A DNA stretch of 64,000 nucleotides, taken from Chryseosolibacter sp964551035. GTDB lineage: Bacteria > Bacteroidota > Bacteroidia > Cytophagales > Cyclobacteriaceae. The position numbers were made by a program, and so were the translations under genes. Where the stretch lies: positions 1 to 64,000 of the forward strand of contig CAZKBK010000020.1 in assembly GCA_964551035.1 (NCBI GenBank), given 5' to 3'. The notes under the pieces were generated by a model. It did not search any database and was not told where the DNA came from. It saw only the letters and a program-made list of their open reading frames with translations. Every line of letters begins with the position of its first letter. Position 1 is the first letter of the stretch. Below, piece by piece: positions 35,057-45,058 of the stretch.

Positions 35057-37486
35057 ATGATCAAAAAAGACCTTGCTTTTGCGATACGGAACATCCGAAG
35101 ACACAAAACGTTGGCGGCAATCAACATCCTCGGACTCTCTATCGGCATCAGCGCATGCCTCATCGTTTTCATCATTGTCGGTTACGAAATGAGCTTTGAC
35201 CGGTTTCAGCCGGAGAAGAACCGTATCTTCCGTGTCTACTCATCCTTTTCTGGTGTCATGAGCGGTTCCAGTTCAGGAGTCCCTACGGCCTTTCCCGTTG
35301 TCATGCGCGAAACGTTTACAGGCATCGAGTCGCTGACAAACTTTCATACGATTCCATCGCAAGTTGAGGTACCCCGCGACGGCATGCCGGCAAAGAAATT
35401 CGGCAACTACAACAAGATCGCGATAGCTGATCCGGAATATTTTGAGGTGTTCAATTATTATGAATGGTTAGCAGGTAGTCCAAAAGAGTCGTTGGGCGAA
35501 CCGTTTCAGGTTGTCATCACGAAAAGCCGCGGGAAAGCATATTTCGGCGATATCGATCCGTTGTCCATGATTGGCAAAGAGATCCGCTACATGGATTCGC
35601 TGGCCGTGACCGTTTCAGGAATCGTGGAAGACGTCGACGAAAGGACGGACCTCGATTTCACCGACTTCATTTCTTTTAACACAATCGAAAAGTCATGGCT
35701 ACAAAAACCGATTCGTTTGAACAGCTGGCAGAACACGAACAGTATCTGTCAGCTTTTCATCAAAGTTTCCGGCGGAACGTCGAGGGAACAAATAGAAGCA
35801 CAGTTCCCGGCATTGACGGAGGGCTACAAAACCCATAATCAAGGGGCACAATGGATACTAACGCCAAAACTTCAGCCGCTAAGTGACTTGCACTTCAATA
35901 CCGGATTGAGGGTATTCAATCACAGCCGCTCGGTAGTCGAAAAGTCCACATTGCAAATGCTCCTTGTTGTGGCTGGATTTCTGTTGACCGTTGCCGTGAT
36001 CAATTTCGTCAATTTGGAAACCGCCCAGGCGTCCCGACGTGCGAAAGAAGTCGGAATTCGAAAAGTGATGGGAAGTTCCAGACGTCGTTTGATTTTCAGA
36101 TTTATTAGCGAAAGCTTCATCCTGTGCCTGGTTGCCGCCGCCCTATCCATTGTGTGGGCCGGACTGGCATTCCGGTACTTCACCTATTACATCCCGGCAG
36201 GATTATCCTTTGATGTCCTGGACCCCACCGTGCTGATATTCCTGGTATCATGCGTTCTGGTGGTGACACTTTTTGCGGGTCTATACCCGGCGTTCGTCTT
36301 ATCTTCCCATCAACCTGCGCTGGCACTGAAAAATCTCGCATCTTCAACTGCGGCCACTACGCGATCAGCATTCATCCGGAAAGGGCTCACGATCTTTCAA
36401 TTTTCTTCGGCCCAGGTATTTATCGTTGCGACTATGGTGATCGTTGGCCAGTTGGAATTCATGTTGGATAAAGATTTGGGCTTCAGCGCTAACGCCGTTG
36501 TATTCGTGGGGACGCCTTACCCAGCGAATCCGGACCGCCTTACATCTCTTAAGAATGAGTTGCAGACGTATACGGAAGTGCAAGCCGTGACCCTGCATGG
36601 GAATCCTCCTCTTACGCCGGGGTACGCCACCGGCATCATGAATTTTGATCACGGCAAAGAGACGATTGAGTACAATGTACACCTCAAACGTGCCGATACT
36701 TCTTATCTCAGCGTGTACGGGATCCACCTCCTTGCCGGACGGAATGTGCTACCCGTCGATTCAGTGCATGAGTATTTGATCAATGAGACCTTTATGAAGC
36801 TGCTGGGCTTTAAGCACCCGCGGGACGTGATCGGAAAAACCCTCGACGACGCGACCATTGTGGGGGTTGTCAATGACTTTCATGGGCAACCCCTGCATAA
36901 CGAAATTAAGCCCACCGCGATCTCATATCGCCCAGGCCGGAATTTTGGAGTAAAGCTTGCTACACCAAACAACAAAGTTTCCGGCCTTCAGGGGGCCATG
37001 GCGAAAATCGAGCGTTCCTACCAAAAGGTCTTTCCCGATGAAGCATTCGAATACTACTTCGTCGACGAGCGAATCCGGCAATTTTATGAGGCCGAACAAC
37101 GCATGGCCAGCGTCGCCGGTTTTGCCACCGCAATTGCCATCCTGATATCCTGCCTGGGATTATTTGGCCTGGCTTCTTTTACAGTCTTGCAGCGCACAAA
37201 GGAAATTGGAATTCGCAAGGTTCTTGGCGCTTCCGTCAATGGGATATTGTTCTTGCTATCCAAAGATTTTCTGGGCCTTGTGCTCATAGCCTTTATTATT
37301 TCGGCGCCGGTCGCTTATTATGCAATGGACCTGTGGCTTCAAAAGTTTGCGTACAAAATCGATATAACGGTATGGGTCTTTATCGTGTCTGGCCTTGCTT
37401 CGGTTACGATTGCCTTGCTTACGATGAGCCTTCGCACGGTGGCGGCCGCAAAGGCCGATCCCGTGAAGGCGCTGCGGTATGAGTGA
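35057..37486 (+). CDS. MacB/FtsX-type ABC transporter permease
   Basis: This 809-residue protein starts at the ATG at 35057 (MIKKDLAFAIRNIRRHKTL). It has the duplicated MacB-PCD plus FtsX layout: a helix after INILGLSIGISACLIVFIIV, a large periplasmic domain, three helices with ASRRAKEVGIRKVMGSSRR, a second periplasmic domain, and three final helices with LQRTKEIGIRKVLGASV. No ATPase is adjacent. Bacteroidota have many such orphan permeases, often linked to antimicrobial peptide or envelope stress. It resembles the proteins at 47171 and 53341. Confidence 0.85.
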   Translation: MIKKDLAFAIRNIRRHKTLAAINILGLSIGISACLIVFIIVGYEMSFDRFQPEKNRIFRVYSSFSGVMSGSSSGVPTAFPVVMRETFTGIESLTNFHTIPSQVEVPRDGMPAKKFGNYNKIAIADPEYFEVFNYYEWLAGSPKESLGEPFQVVITKSRGKAYFGDIDPLSMIGKEIRYMDSLAVTVSGIVEDVDERTDLDFTDFISFNTIEKSWLQKPIRLNSWQNTNSICQLFIKVSGGTSREQIEAQFPALTEGYKTHNQGAQWILTPKLQPLSDLHFNTGLRVFNHSRSVVEKSTLQMLLVVAGFLLTVAVINFVNLETAQASRRAKEVGIRKVMGSSRRRLIFRFISESFILCLVAAALSIVWAGLAFRYFTYYIPAGLSFDVLDPTVLIFLVSCVLVVTLFAGLYPAFVLSSHQPALALKNLASSTAATTRSAFIRKGLTIFQFSSAQVFIVATMVIVGQLEFMLDKDLGFSANAVVFVGTPYPANPDRLTSLKNELQTYTEVQAVTLHGNPPLTPGYATGIMNFDHGKETIEYNVHLKRADTSYLSVYGIHLLAGRNVLPVDSVHEYLINETFMKLLGFKHPRDVIGKTLDDATIVGVVNDFHGQPLHNEIKPTAISYRPGRNFGVKLATPNNKVSGLQGAMAKIERSYQKVFPDEAFEYYFVDERIRQFYEAEQRMASVAGFATAIAILISCLGLFGLASFTVLQRTKEIGIRKVLGASVNGILFLLSKDFLGLVLIAFIISAPVAYYAMDLWLQKFAYKIDITVWVFIVSGLASVTIALLTMSLRTVAAAKADPVKALRYE

Positions 37487-37498
37487 ACTCCATAACTT

Positions 37499-38440
37499 GT
37501 CACGCTCCGCCCATAATGCTAAACTCAACTTCCGGATTCACATCTCGTGGGTTCTGTGAAGTAGACGATGCGGCGAGGTGTTTTTTACCGCGGAGGAGGT
37601 TTTTAAAATGCAGAGCCGATAGGTCGCGGAAGGGAGCATCAGGCGTGCTGGCAGGATGTTTTGTTCGGGCGCGGGGGACGCGGAGGCTCGCATGGCTCGC
37701 ATCGCCCGCCGAAGCTTTCTTTGATCGCGTAGCGTTGACGAAGGAGATAGCATAGGCGGGCTCGTGCTTCGATCTAGATGCGTGCGGAACTCTGAACTCT
37801 GAACTCCGAACTATAAACTCATAACTCCTCACCAGGCGCCGGCCTCGACAAGCTCGTCACGCTCCGCCCATAATGCTAAACTCAACTTCCGGATTCACAT
37901 CTCGTGGGTTCTGTGAAGTAGACGATGCGGCGAGGTGTTTTTTACCGCGGAGGAGGTTTTTAAAATGCAGAGCCGATAGGTCGCGGAAGGGAGCATCAGG
38001 CGTGCTGGCAGGATGTTTTGTTCGGGCGCGGGGGACGCGGAGGCTCGCATGGCTCGCATCGCCCGCCGAAGCTTTCTTTGATCGCGTAGCGTTGACGAAG
38101 GAGATAGCATAGGCGGGCTCGTGCTTCGATCTAGATGCGTGCGGAACTCTGAACTCTGAACTCCGAACTATAAACTCATAACTCCTCACCAGGCGCCGGC
38201 CTCGACAAGCTCGGCCACCGGCGAGGGTCGGTTATTTGTGCGGCGGCATCCGGGGCGGGAGAAAACTCAAAATTGAACATCCCTCTGGAAGCGAATACAT
38301 ATCGTTGCAACGAGCTGCCCCGGATGCCGCCGCATTCCCTCCCTGTAGCCCTTGCGTGGCCGAGCTTGCCGAGGCCCGGAACTCCAACTCCAAACTTCAA
38401 AACTCTAAACTAATCCCCACGCTCACAGCATCCCCAAAGC
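37499..38440 (-). repeat. Composite repeat with 357-bp perfect tandem duplication
   Basis: It is in the opposite orientation to copies A and B. Bases 37499-37855 are repeated exactly at 37856-38212. The rest, to about 38440, contains the core with the inverted repeat and the heptamer array. Identical frames in the two duplicates show the repeat is recent. The block separates the permease from the PQQ-propeller gene. Confidence 0.85.
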
Positions 38441-38744
38441 CCAGCCTTCAAAGCAGTCCCACAAAAACCGGCGGCAACCGGCGACCTCGCGGATTCTGTG
38501 ACCCAGACGCTACGGCGATTTTCTTAACCCCGAGGATGTCTTCCGAACGTGCCGGGAAGATCATGGTCAGGAAGGTAGATTTTAAATGACGCGGTCAAAA
38601 CCCGGGAACCCCACATCGAAATTCCGTTAATCTTCTCCACATAACGGTACGTCTGTATGGCATTGGAGTAATTCAACACAGTTTTCGACTCGTGCAACGT
38701 ATTTTAGCGTCTTACCTGAACCAAAAAAACCGCCACGCTGAGCC

Positions 38745-40211
38745 ATGGACATTAAGATGAAAAATCTCCCGATCGCATTTTTCCTGTCATTGTGCATATG
38801 GTCCGCCTGCGACTCCAATGATCCCATTGAAGATAAGGAGATTACCAAAACACCTGCCCAACTCTCCATCAAAAGCTGCGACAGCATTCATTATCATGGC
38901 CGATTGGAAAGAGGAACGGCGCTCAATACTGAAAACTATTTCTCTGTAATGGTAAATGTGTCGGCCAAGGGTACCTACACTTTTAAAACGGAAGACCTCA
39001 ATGGATACCATTTTGTTGCTGAAGGAGAATTTACGGCAACAGGACTTCAGGAGCTGCGCTTTGTCGGCGCGGGCACGCCGCAAACCGCCCAGGTTGACAA
39101 CGTTACGTTGAAATTCGGAAATGCCACGTGCGGGCAAAAACTCATGGTCTATGAAGAAAACTACCCCAATCCTGATTCTACGGTGATATTTGTCACCGGC
39201 GAGCCCTTCTTTTCGGACTATAATTACACCTACGCCTTCAATGGACATGGCAAACAGTTATGGCGCATCGACGCCTCCTCTCCACCCGCGATCTCGGGTG
39301 ATATCGCCTATATGATCACCGACGATGAGGTTTATGCCAGAGACATCGCCACGGGCAACCCGGTCTGGAATACGTCCATGGGTCTGAGTTTACATGACGG
39401 CCCCGTAACCATGGATGGAGATGATCTTTTCATTGCGGGAAATGGCAAGCTGATGTCGATTTCCCGGCTCACCGGGGCAGTGAATTGGACCTACACGTTT
39501 GGTATTATCAATTACGTGATGCAGGCGCCTACCGTTGCCGGAGGAAAAGTGTTCGAATACTACGACGAACATCTCTACTGCCTTGACCTGGACGGAAACC
39601 TGGTCTGGAAGTATCCCGTGAGCAACGCCGTTCGGTCGAATCCGGCACTTGCCGATGGCATCCTGTATTTCGGAAATAACGGAGGCACGTTCCGCGCCAT
39701 CAATGTGAATGACACGACAACGGTCTGGACACATGAAATAGGCATGACGGGTGAAGAGTCTCCAACGGTGGATAACGGAAAAGTCTACATTCAGGGAGAG
39801 ACCCAGGTATTTTGTTTTGATGCCCTGACTGGAGAAACGATCTGGACCTACACCATTGAATCCGGAACTGCAGACTGGTCATCCCCCCTCGTTGCCAATG
39901 GAAAAGTTTACGTCGCGGGGTTCGGAAAGGGCGTGATCGCCCTCGATGCTTCAAACGGACACGAGTTGTGGAACAATACGGCTCCGGCACAATCTGCGGA
40001 TAACCCCCCTGCCGTTTTACATAGCTTGTTGGTCGAGGGCGGCGCCAATGGCCTTGCCGCAATCAATGCCATATCGGGAGCTACCATCTGGAACATCGCA
40101 CCCTTCACCGCCACCACGGATAACAGCATCTCGTTCTACACGCCCGCGGTAATCTATAACCGCGAGACCGGAGAGGTTGCGTATCCTTCGACAAGTGGCC
40201 ATAAGCATTAG
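38745..40211 (+). CDS. PQQ-like beta-propeller lipoprotein
   Basis: This 488-residue protein begins with a lipoprotein signal (LPIAFFLSLCIWSAC, acylated Cys after SA). An N-terminal beta domain is followed from about residue 150 by PQQ-like propeller blades: QLWRIDASSPPAISG, ATGNPVWNTSMG, LTGAVNWTYTFG, LDGNLVWKYPV, LTGETIWTYTIE and NGHELWNNT. The blades lack clear PQQ ligands, so a structural or BamB-like role is possible. It stands alone, with a spacer of composite repeat before it. Confidence 0.8.
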   Translation: MDIKMKNLPIAFFLSLCIWSACDSNDPIEDKEITKTPAQLSIKSCDSIHYHGRLERGTALNTENYFSVMVNVSAKGTYTFKTEDLNGYHFVAEGEFTATGLQELRFVGAGTPQTAQVDNVTLKFGNATCGQKLMVYEENYPNPDSTVIFVTGEPFFSDYNYTYAFNGHGKQLWRIDASSPPAISGDIAYMITDDEVYARDIATGNPVWNTSMGLSLHDGPVTMDGDDLFIAGNGKLMSISRLTGAVNWTYTFGIINYVMQAPTVAGGKVFEYYDEHLYCLDLDGNLVWKYPVSNAVRSNPALADGILYFGNNGGTFRAINVNDTTTVWTHEIGMTGEESPTVDNGKVYIQGETQVFCFDALTGETIWTYTIESGTADWSSPLVANGKVYVAGFGKGVIALDASNGHELWNNTAPAQSADNPPAVLHSLLVEGGANGLAAINAISGATIWNIAPFTATTDNSISFYTPAVIYNRETGEVAYPSTSGHKH

Positions 40212-40406
40212 GATCTTGATAAAGGGCAGGTTCCAGATTCGCCAGCCCGACAATGCGGCGGAATCTCTTTGACACAAAGGGTTCTTCCGAACGCGCGACG
40301 TTCTCCTCCTTCGAGAAGCAAGCCAACCGGCAACCGGCAACCATGCCTACGCTTCGCTTTCGGCAGGCAGGCTGGCTAGCCGGCGACCGGGCTCAGCTCC
40401 ACACCC

Positions 40407-40766
40407 CTACTCATCCTTCCGCTCCCTGCCGTACAGCGCCCGTAGTTCATCCTTTGCCTCCTCAAGGACCTTCTTGTCCTTTGCCGGCAGTTTTTTTCCT
40501 GCCCGGTTGATGTAAAAGTTGAGCATGGACATGGCCGATTGCAATGGCGTCCCTTTTCTCCGCTTGCTGCGGTCGGAGGACCTTTTCAACGACCTGGCTA
40601 CGCGGACAGGATCTTTGGACTTGAATGTCTTCGATTCCAGATCCAACGCATCGCTCCTTTCATTGACCTTCGCCGACCATTTTCTGGCGGGTTTCCCTGA
40701 TTGCTTCTTTGCCGGTTTCCTTTTCGACCTGGCACTTTTCTTCGATGTCTTTCTGCTGACGGCCAT
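40407..40766 (-). CDS. DUF3175 family protein
   Basis: This 119-residue protein has a lysine/arginine-rich N-terminus followed by the DUF3175 core KWSAKVNERSDALDLE, KSKDPVRVARSLKRS, PLQSAMSMLNFYINRAG and ending AKDELRALYGRER. The family is of unknown role; the basic N-terminus suggests DNA contact. I chose the ATG at 40766; a longer frame upstream is unlikely. Confidence 0.75.
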   Translation of the reverse strand: MAVSRKTSKKSARSKRKPAKKQSGKPARKWSAKVNERSDALDLESKTFKSKDPVRVARSLKRSSDRSKRRKGTPLQSAMSMLNFYINRAGKKLPAKDKKVLEEAKDELRALYGRERKDE

Positions 40767-40865
40767 AACATTACGGTATTGAAGCAACACCACTAATTGT
40801 ATGCCCGCGTGCGTTGCGAGCTGCCGCCTCCAAAAAACCAAAAGCATTAAACTCCATACACATCG

Positions 40866-41096
40866 TTCACAGCTCGTCACTCTCCGATCATAATTCTAAA
40901 CTCAACTTCCGGATTCACATCTCGTGGATTCTATGAGGTTGGCGATGCGGCGGGATTTTTCTTACCGCGGAGGAGGTTTTTAAAATGCAGGGCCGATAGT
41001 CCGCGGAAGGGAGCATCAGGCGTGCTGGCCGATGTGGTGCTGGGGCACGGAGGGCGCGGAGGCTCGCTGGCGCTCGTGGGGTTCGCGCAGAGCTCG
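40866..41096 (-). repeat. Composite repeat, partial reverse copy
   Basis: This has the same sequence type as the 37499 block in reverse orientation, including the CCGCGGAGGAGG stretch. It lies between the DUF3175 gene and the ArsR-rhodanese operator. Confidence 0.7.
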
Positions 41097-41204
41097 GTCA
41101 AAGCCAGAACGGTAACGCTGGCGATCCGGATGACGGCATTGATTTCCTGTATTTCCATTTTACGGCTGAAAGCTCCAAAATAGGCTGGATGAGCACCTTT
41201 TCCT

Positions 41205-41232
41205 AACTATTCAATATTTCTATTGAATAGTT
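41205..41232 (+). promoter_or_regulatory. ArsR-type operator
   Basis: AACTATTCAATA and TATTGAATAGTT are a perfect 12-bp inverted repeat with a 4-base spacer, 45 bases before the ArsR-rhodanese start. ATTCAA...TTGAAT dyads are typical ArsR-family operators, so the regulator probably controls its own operon. Confidence 0.75.
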
Positions 41233-41276
41233 GAACCCAATCCCTTTACTTGATGTTAGTTCAAAAAATCACCAGG

Positions 41277-41939
41277 ATGAACAAAAGAACATTTAAGGAC
41301 AAAGTCTATGGGGAGCTGGCAAAAATAACGAAGGCGCTGGCCAATCCGCATCGGCTGGAAATTATCGAGTTGCTTGCGCAAGGCGATTTCTCTGTGGAGG
41401 AAATCTCCATTCAGACCAATCTTTCCGTGGCCAACGCTTCTCAACATTTACAGGTGCTTAAAACATCCCAACTCGTGGATATTACACGCTATGGAAACTT
41501 TATTCATTACCACCTGGCAGATGCGAACGTTTTCAAAGTTTGGAAAGAGCTGAGAACACTTGGCGTCGCGCGCCTGGCATCCGTGGAAAGGCTGGTCCGG
41601 GACTTTCGCAGATCGGAATTCAATCTGGAACCGGTGTCCATCAGTGAGTTGGTCGACAAAATTGATCTTGGGAAAGTAACGGTCCTGGACGTCAGGCCGG
41701 AGACTGAATTCAGGAAAGGTCATATCGCAAATTCAATTTCCATTCCCCATAATCAGCTTTCGCGGAGAATGAAAGAACTGCCCAGGCGAACGGAAATCGT
41801 TGCCTATTGCCGCGGCCCTTTCTGTGTTTACGCAGATGACGCCGTGGCGCTGTTGAACAAATCCGGCTATAAAGCCAGACGCCTTGAGGAAGGCTATCCC
41901 GACTGGGCGTTGAGGGGATTGCCTGTTGAAGTAAACTAG
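41277..41939 (+). CDS. ArsR-family regulator fused to rhodanese
   Basis: This 220-residue protein has an ArsR winged helix at 10-95 (IEQTNLSVANASQHL-type helix: EEISIQTNLSVANASQHLQ). A rhodanese domain follows at 120-215 with VTVLDVRPETEFRKGHI and the active loop AYCRGPFC (Cys178). Such fusions sense sulfide or persulfide, the rhodanese cysteine holding sulfane sulfur. It heads an operon with a rhodanese-MBL dioxygenase and an MFS gene and has a perfect operator upstream. I chose the ATG at 41277, which has a purine-rich stretch before it. Confidence 0.85.
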   Translation: MNKRTFKDKVYGELAKITKALANPHRLEIIELLAQGDFSVEEISIQTNLSVANASQHLQVLKTSQLVDITRYGNFIHYHLADANVFKVWKELRTLGVARLASVERLVRDFRRSEFNLEPVSISELVDKIDLGKVTVLDVRPETEFRKGHIANSISIPHNQLSRRMKELPRRTEIVAYCRGPFCVYADDAVALLNKSGYKARRLEEGYPDWALRGLPVEVN

Positions 41940-41952
41940 AGGATCACCCAAT

Positions 41953-43059
41953 ATGGAAGCAAAATTGATTAGCGTCGAAGGGCTTCAAAAGAAGCTCAAC
42001 AACAAAGAACCGGTCTTTATCGTAGACGTCAGGCCATCGGACGAAAGAGACGAATGGCGTATCGCAGAGAGCATCCATGTGGATGCGTATCGCCAATTGA
42101 ATGAAGGGGACGAAACGGCGCTCGATAGCATTGAAATTCCGGCGCATTCGACAATGGTAACGGTATGCGCAGCCGGACGTACGAGCTTACTGGCTTCGAG
42201 GCTACTTCAAAGAAAGGGCATCGAAGCCTATTCCCTTGAAGGAGGCATGAAGGCGTGGAACTACGCATGGAACACCGCTGAAGCACTATTGCCGAACGGC
42301 GTCAAAATCATTCAGGTCAGAAGGCCGGCAAAGGGCGTGCTCTCCTATGTGATAGGTTCGCTAGGCGATGCCGTTGTGATCGATGCCGCGCTCGACCCTG
42401 AAGTCTACATTGAAATCGCCCGGAGCAACGGGTGGGCCATCAAATATGTTTTCGATACACACATCCATGCAGATTATGTTTCCAGGACCCGTGACCTTGC
42501 AAGCGCCAGCGGTGCGACACACGCGTTGATCGATCGCGCCGAAGTGGCGTTTGAATTCTTTGAAGTTTCAGACGGCGATTCCGTCGGATTCGGAGACACC
42601 AAGTTGCGCGTGATCCATACACCGGGCCATACCTGGGAAAGCACAACTTTCATGATCGCAGATCTCGCGCTCTTTACGGGGGACACGTTATTCATCGATA
42701 GCGTTGGCAGGCCTGACCTTAAGGCCGACGAAAAGGAAGCGGTCGAAAGGACCAAGACACTTTTCCATTCTATAAAGCACCTCCTCTCCCTCAATCCATC
42801 AGCCCTGGTGCTCCCGGCCCATACGTCGGGCACCGTTCGCTTTGATGGAAAGCTGGTTGCCGAGCCCCTGGGCAAAGTCAGTGCACCTATCGACGTGGCG
42901 AACATGAGCGAGGAGCGTTTTGTCAAACATGTGTTATCCAGGATTCCACCCACGCCTCCGAATTATCTTTCCATCGCCGGTTTAAACAAGAAGGGGACTT
43001 ACGAAGGATACCAATTGGGTGACCTTGAAGCCGGGGGAAACCATTGCGCGATTGCCTAA
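41953..43059 (+). CDS. Rhodanese-metallo-beta-lactamase, persulfide dioxygenase-like
   Basis: This 368-residue protein joins a rhodanese domain (about 5-110; VTVCAAGRTS with Cys72) to an MBL domain resembling ETHE1/persulfide dioxygenase. The motif reads THIHADYVS (169-177) where the family has HxHxDH, the last His being Tyr175. HTPGHT, FTGDT and LPAHTSG supply the remaining metal ligands. The iron of mono-iron dioxygenases does not use that last His, so activity may remain. It should oxidise persulfides such as glutathione persulfide to sulfite (inference). It lies 13 bases after the ArsR-rhodanese gene. Confidence 0.85.
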   Translation: MEAKLISVEGLQKKLNNKEPVFIVDVRPSDERDEWRIAESIHVDAYRQLNEGDETALDSIEIPAHSTMVTVCAAGRTSLLASRLLQRKGIEAYSLEGGMKAWNYAWNTAEALLPNGVKIIQVRRPAKGVLSYVIGSLGDAVVIDAALDPEVYIEIARSNGWAIKYVFDTHIHADYVSRTRDLASASGATHALIDRAEVAFEFFEVSDGDSVGFGDTKLRVIHTPGHTWESTTFMIADLALFTGDTLFIDSVGRPDLKADEKEAVERTKTLFHSIKHLLSLNPSALVLPAHTSGTVRFDGKLVAEPLGKVSAPIDVANMSEERFVKHVLSRIPPTPPNYLSIAGLNKKGTYEGYQLGDLEAGGNHCAIA

Positions 43060-43068
43060 GAAAATGTT

Positions 43069-44400
43069 ATGGCTGATTCCCGGACACGCCTCGGCCTAAA
43101 GGAAAATTGGCAGCAGTTTTCATTGCTAGTCATGATCAACGCTTTCGTTGGCGGAATGGTGGGTCTGGAGCGGACCATCATTCCTCAAATTGCGGAGGCG
43201 GACTTCGGCCTTGCGGCCCGAACCGCGATCCTTTCCTTCATTGCTGTTTTTGGGATTACCAAGGCGATCACCAACTACTATACCGGTATGCTCGCCAACG
43301 CATTCGGACGAAAAAAGCTTTTAGTGCTGGGGTGGATGTTTGCGCTCCCCGTGCCCTTCATGCTCATGGAAGCGACGAGCTGGAACACGATCATCGCAGC
43401 AAACGTTTTGCTAGGCATCAACCAGGGGCTCGCATGGTCGAGCACCGTGGTGATGAAAATCGACCTGGTGGGTGAAAAGGACCGGGGCTTTGCAATGGGT
43501 CTCAATGAGTTCGCCGGATACCTCGCGTTAGCCGCAATTGCCTTCCTGACCGGCTGGATTGCCCATGAACATGGGCTAAGACCCTATCCTTTTTACGTCG
43601 GGATCGGTATCGCATTCGTCGGGTTGTTATCAAGTATCCTGTTTGTAAAAGACACCCAGCGTCATGTGTTGCTTGAATCCGGTGTCAGCACGGTACCCAA
43701 ACTCAGGAACGTTTTCCGGGAGACAACCTGGAAACACAGGGACCTGGGTTCAGTGACGCAGGCCGGGTTGGTGAACAACCTCAACGACGGCATGGTGTGG
43801 GGACTATTTCCCCTGCTGCTGGTCGCCAAAGGGTTCAATCTCAGCGAAACCGCGATCATCGTCTCCACTTATCCAGCAGTTTGGGGAATTGGACAACTGT
43901 TTACGGGGTCGCTGGCCGACAAGTTCTGCAAACGAAACCTTTTGTTTTGGGGCATGTTGCTTCAGGGCATTTCACTTTTGGCGATGGTCTGGGCGACTTC
44001 CTTCAACGTATTCATCGCCTTGTCCTCGTTGCTTGGCCTTGGAACCGCCATTGTCTATCCAACTTTTCTGGCAGCGGTATCAGACCATACACATCCGGAA
44101 CAGCGTCCGAAGAGCATCGGCGTATTCCGGTTGTGGCGAGACCTGGGCTACGCGATAGGCGCCATCCTTACCGGGCTGATCGCCGACCGTTACGGGCTGA
44201 TCGCGCCGGTAGTTGCCATCGGACTGATTACCGTCCTTTCCGCATTGGTCGTGCATCTTCGCATGCGTTGCGTCACGAAGCCCGATACGTTACGGTTTGC
44301 AAGCTCCGCAACTACCCGCTTCCAGACGAAGGGAAATCCCCTGAAGATTACTTGCACGGCAGCCGCACCACAATCAAGGCTCAAACCGGCACCTTGCTGA
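43069..44400 (+). CDS. Major facilitator superfamily transporter
   Basis: This 443-residue protein has 12 membrane segments and MFS motifs, for example GMLANAFGRKKLLVLGWMF between helices 2 and 3, and GSLADKFCKRNLLFWGM in the second half. The last 45 residues are polar and unusual. It is the third gene of the sulfur operon, 9 bases after the dioxygenase, so export of a sulfur compound is possible; the substrate is unknown. Its 3' end overlaps the convergent hydrolase gene by 20 bases. Confidence 0.8.
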   Translation: MADSRTRLGLKENWQQFSLLVMINAFVGGMVGLERTIIPQIAEADFGLAARTAILSFIAVFGITKAITNYYTGMLANAFGRKKLLVLGWMFALPVPFMLMEATSWNTIIAANVLLGINQGLAWSSTVVMKIDLVGEKDRGFAMGLNEFAGYLALAAIAFLTGWIAHEHGLRPYPFYVGIGIAFVGLLSSILFVKDTQRHVLLESGVSTVPKLRNVFRETTWKHRDLGSVTQAGLVNNLNDGMVWGLFPLLLVAKGFNLSETAIIVSTYPAVWGIGQLFTGSLADKFCKRNLLFWGMLLQGISLLAMVWATSFNVFIALSSLLGLGTAIVYPTFLAAVSDHTHPEQRPKSIGVFRLWRDLGYAIGAILTGLIADRYGLIAPVVAIGLITVLSALVVHLRMRCVTKPDTLRFASSATTRFQTKGNPLKITCTAAAPQSRLKPAPC

Positions 44401-45031
44401 CATACTTCGAGAACCACGCCGCGGCATGCGTGGAGACCTCCTCAAGCTTTCCCGGTTCTTCGAACAGGTGGGTTGCGCCTTCAACGATGCGCAACTCCTT
44501 TTTACCGGAAAGCAGATCAAAGGCTTTCTTGTTTAATTGGATCACGCCGTCGTCAAGGGAACCCACCATCAAGAGCGTTGGCGCATGCACGTTCGGAAGG
44601 ACGGCCGCGGCCAGGTCCGGCCTGCCGCCCCGCGACACCACAGCCTTCACCGTATTGTCGGGAGTGGCAGCGGCGGCAAGGGCCGCTGCGGCGCCGGTGC
44701 TTGCGCCAAAATACCCCGCTTCAAATCCGGCCAACGATGGCACAGTTTTCACCCACTCCGTAACCTTCACCAGCCGTTCTGTTATCAATGGGATATCAAA
44801 CCGATTGGCGTAGTCATTGTCCTCTTCCAGGGTTAAAAGGTCAAAGAGCAAGGTCGCGAACCCCGATGCATGCAACACGGTAGCCACATGGCGGTTTCGC
44901 GAACTGTGCCGGCTGCTACCGCTTCCGTGTGCAAATACGATGATGCCATCGGCATGGTCCAGCGGCGTGAGCGTGCCCGCCAGACGCTTGCCACCAACGG
45001 GAATTTCAACTTCGGTAGACTTGGCATCCAT
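44381..45031 (-). CDS. Alpha/beta hydrolase (dienelactone hydrolase-like)
   Basis: This 216-residue protein has the alpha/beta hydrolase core: IIVFAHGSGSSRHSSRN, the nucleophile elbow GYFGASTGAAAAL (serine in GAST), the acid APTLLMVGSLDDGVI, and a late His in ATHLFEEPG. It is next to erythromycin-esterase-like and phosphoribosyltransferase genes in the same direction, a set often found together. The substrate is unknown. Confidence 0.8.
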   Translation of the reverse strand: MDAKSTEVEIPVGGKRLAGTLTPLDHADGIIVFAHGSGSSRHSSRNRHVATVLHASGFATLLFDLLTLEEDNDYANRFDIPLITERLVKVTEWVKTVPSLAGFEAGYFGASTGAAAALAAAATPDNTVKAVVSRGGRPDLAAAVLPNVHAPTLLMVGSLDDGVIQLNKKAFDLLSGKKELRIVEGATHLFEEPGKLEEVSTHAAAWFSKYVSKVPV

Positions 45032-45058
45032 GCGCGCGAAATTTTTACAGGACTAAAT

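Noticed and set aside
37500..38189. Two identical 110-codon frames
   Set aside because: They are the two copies of the 357-bp duplicated repeat, not genes.
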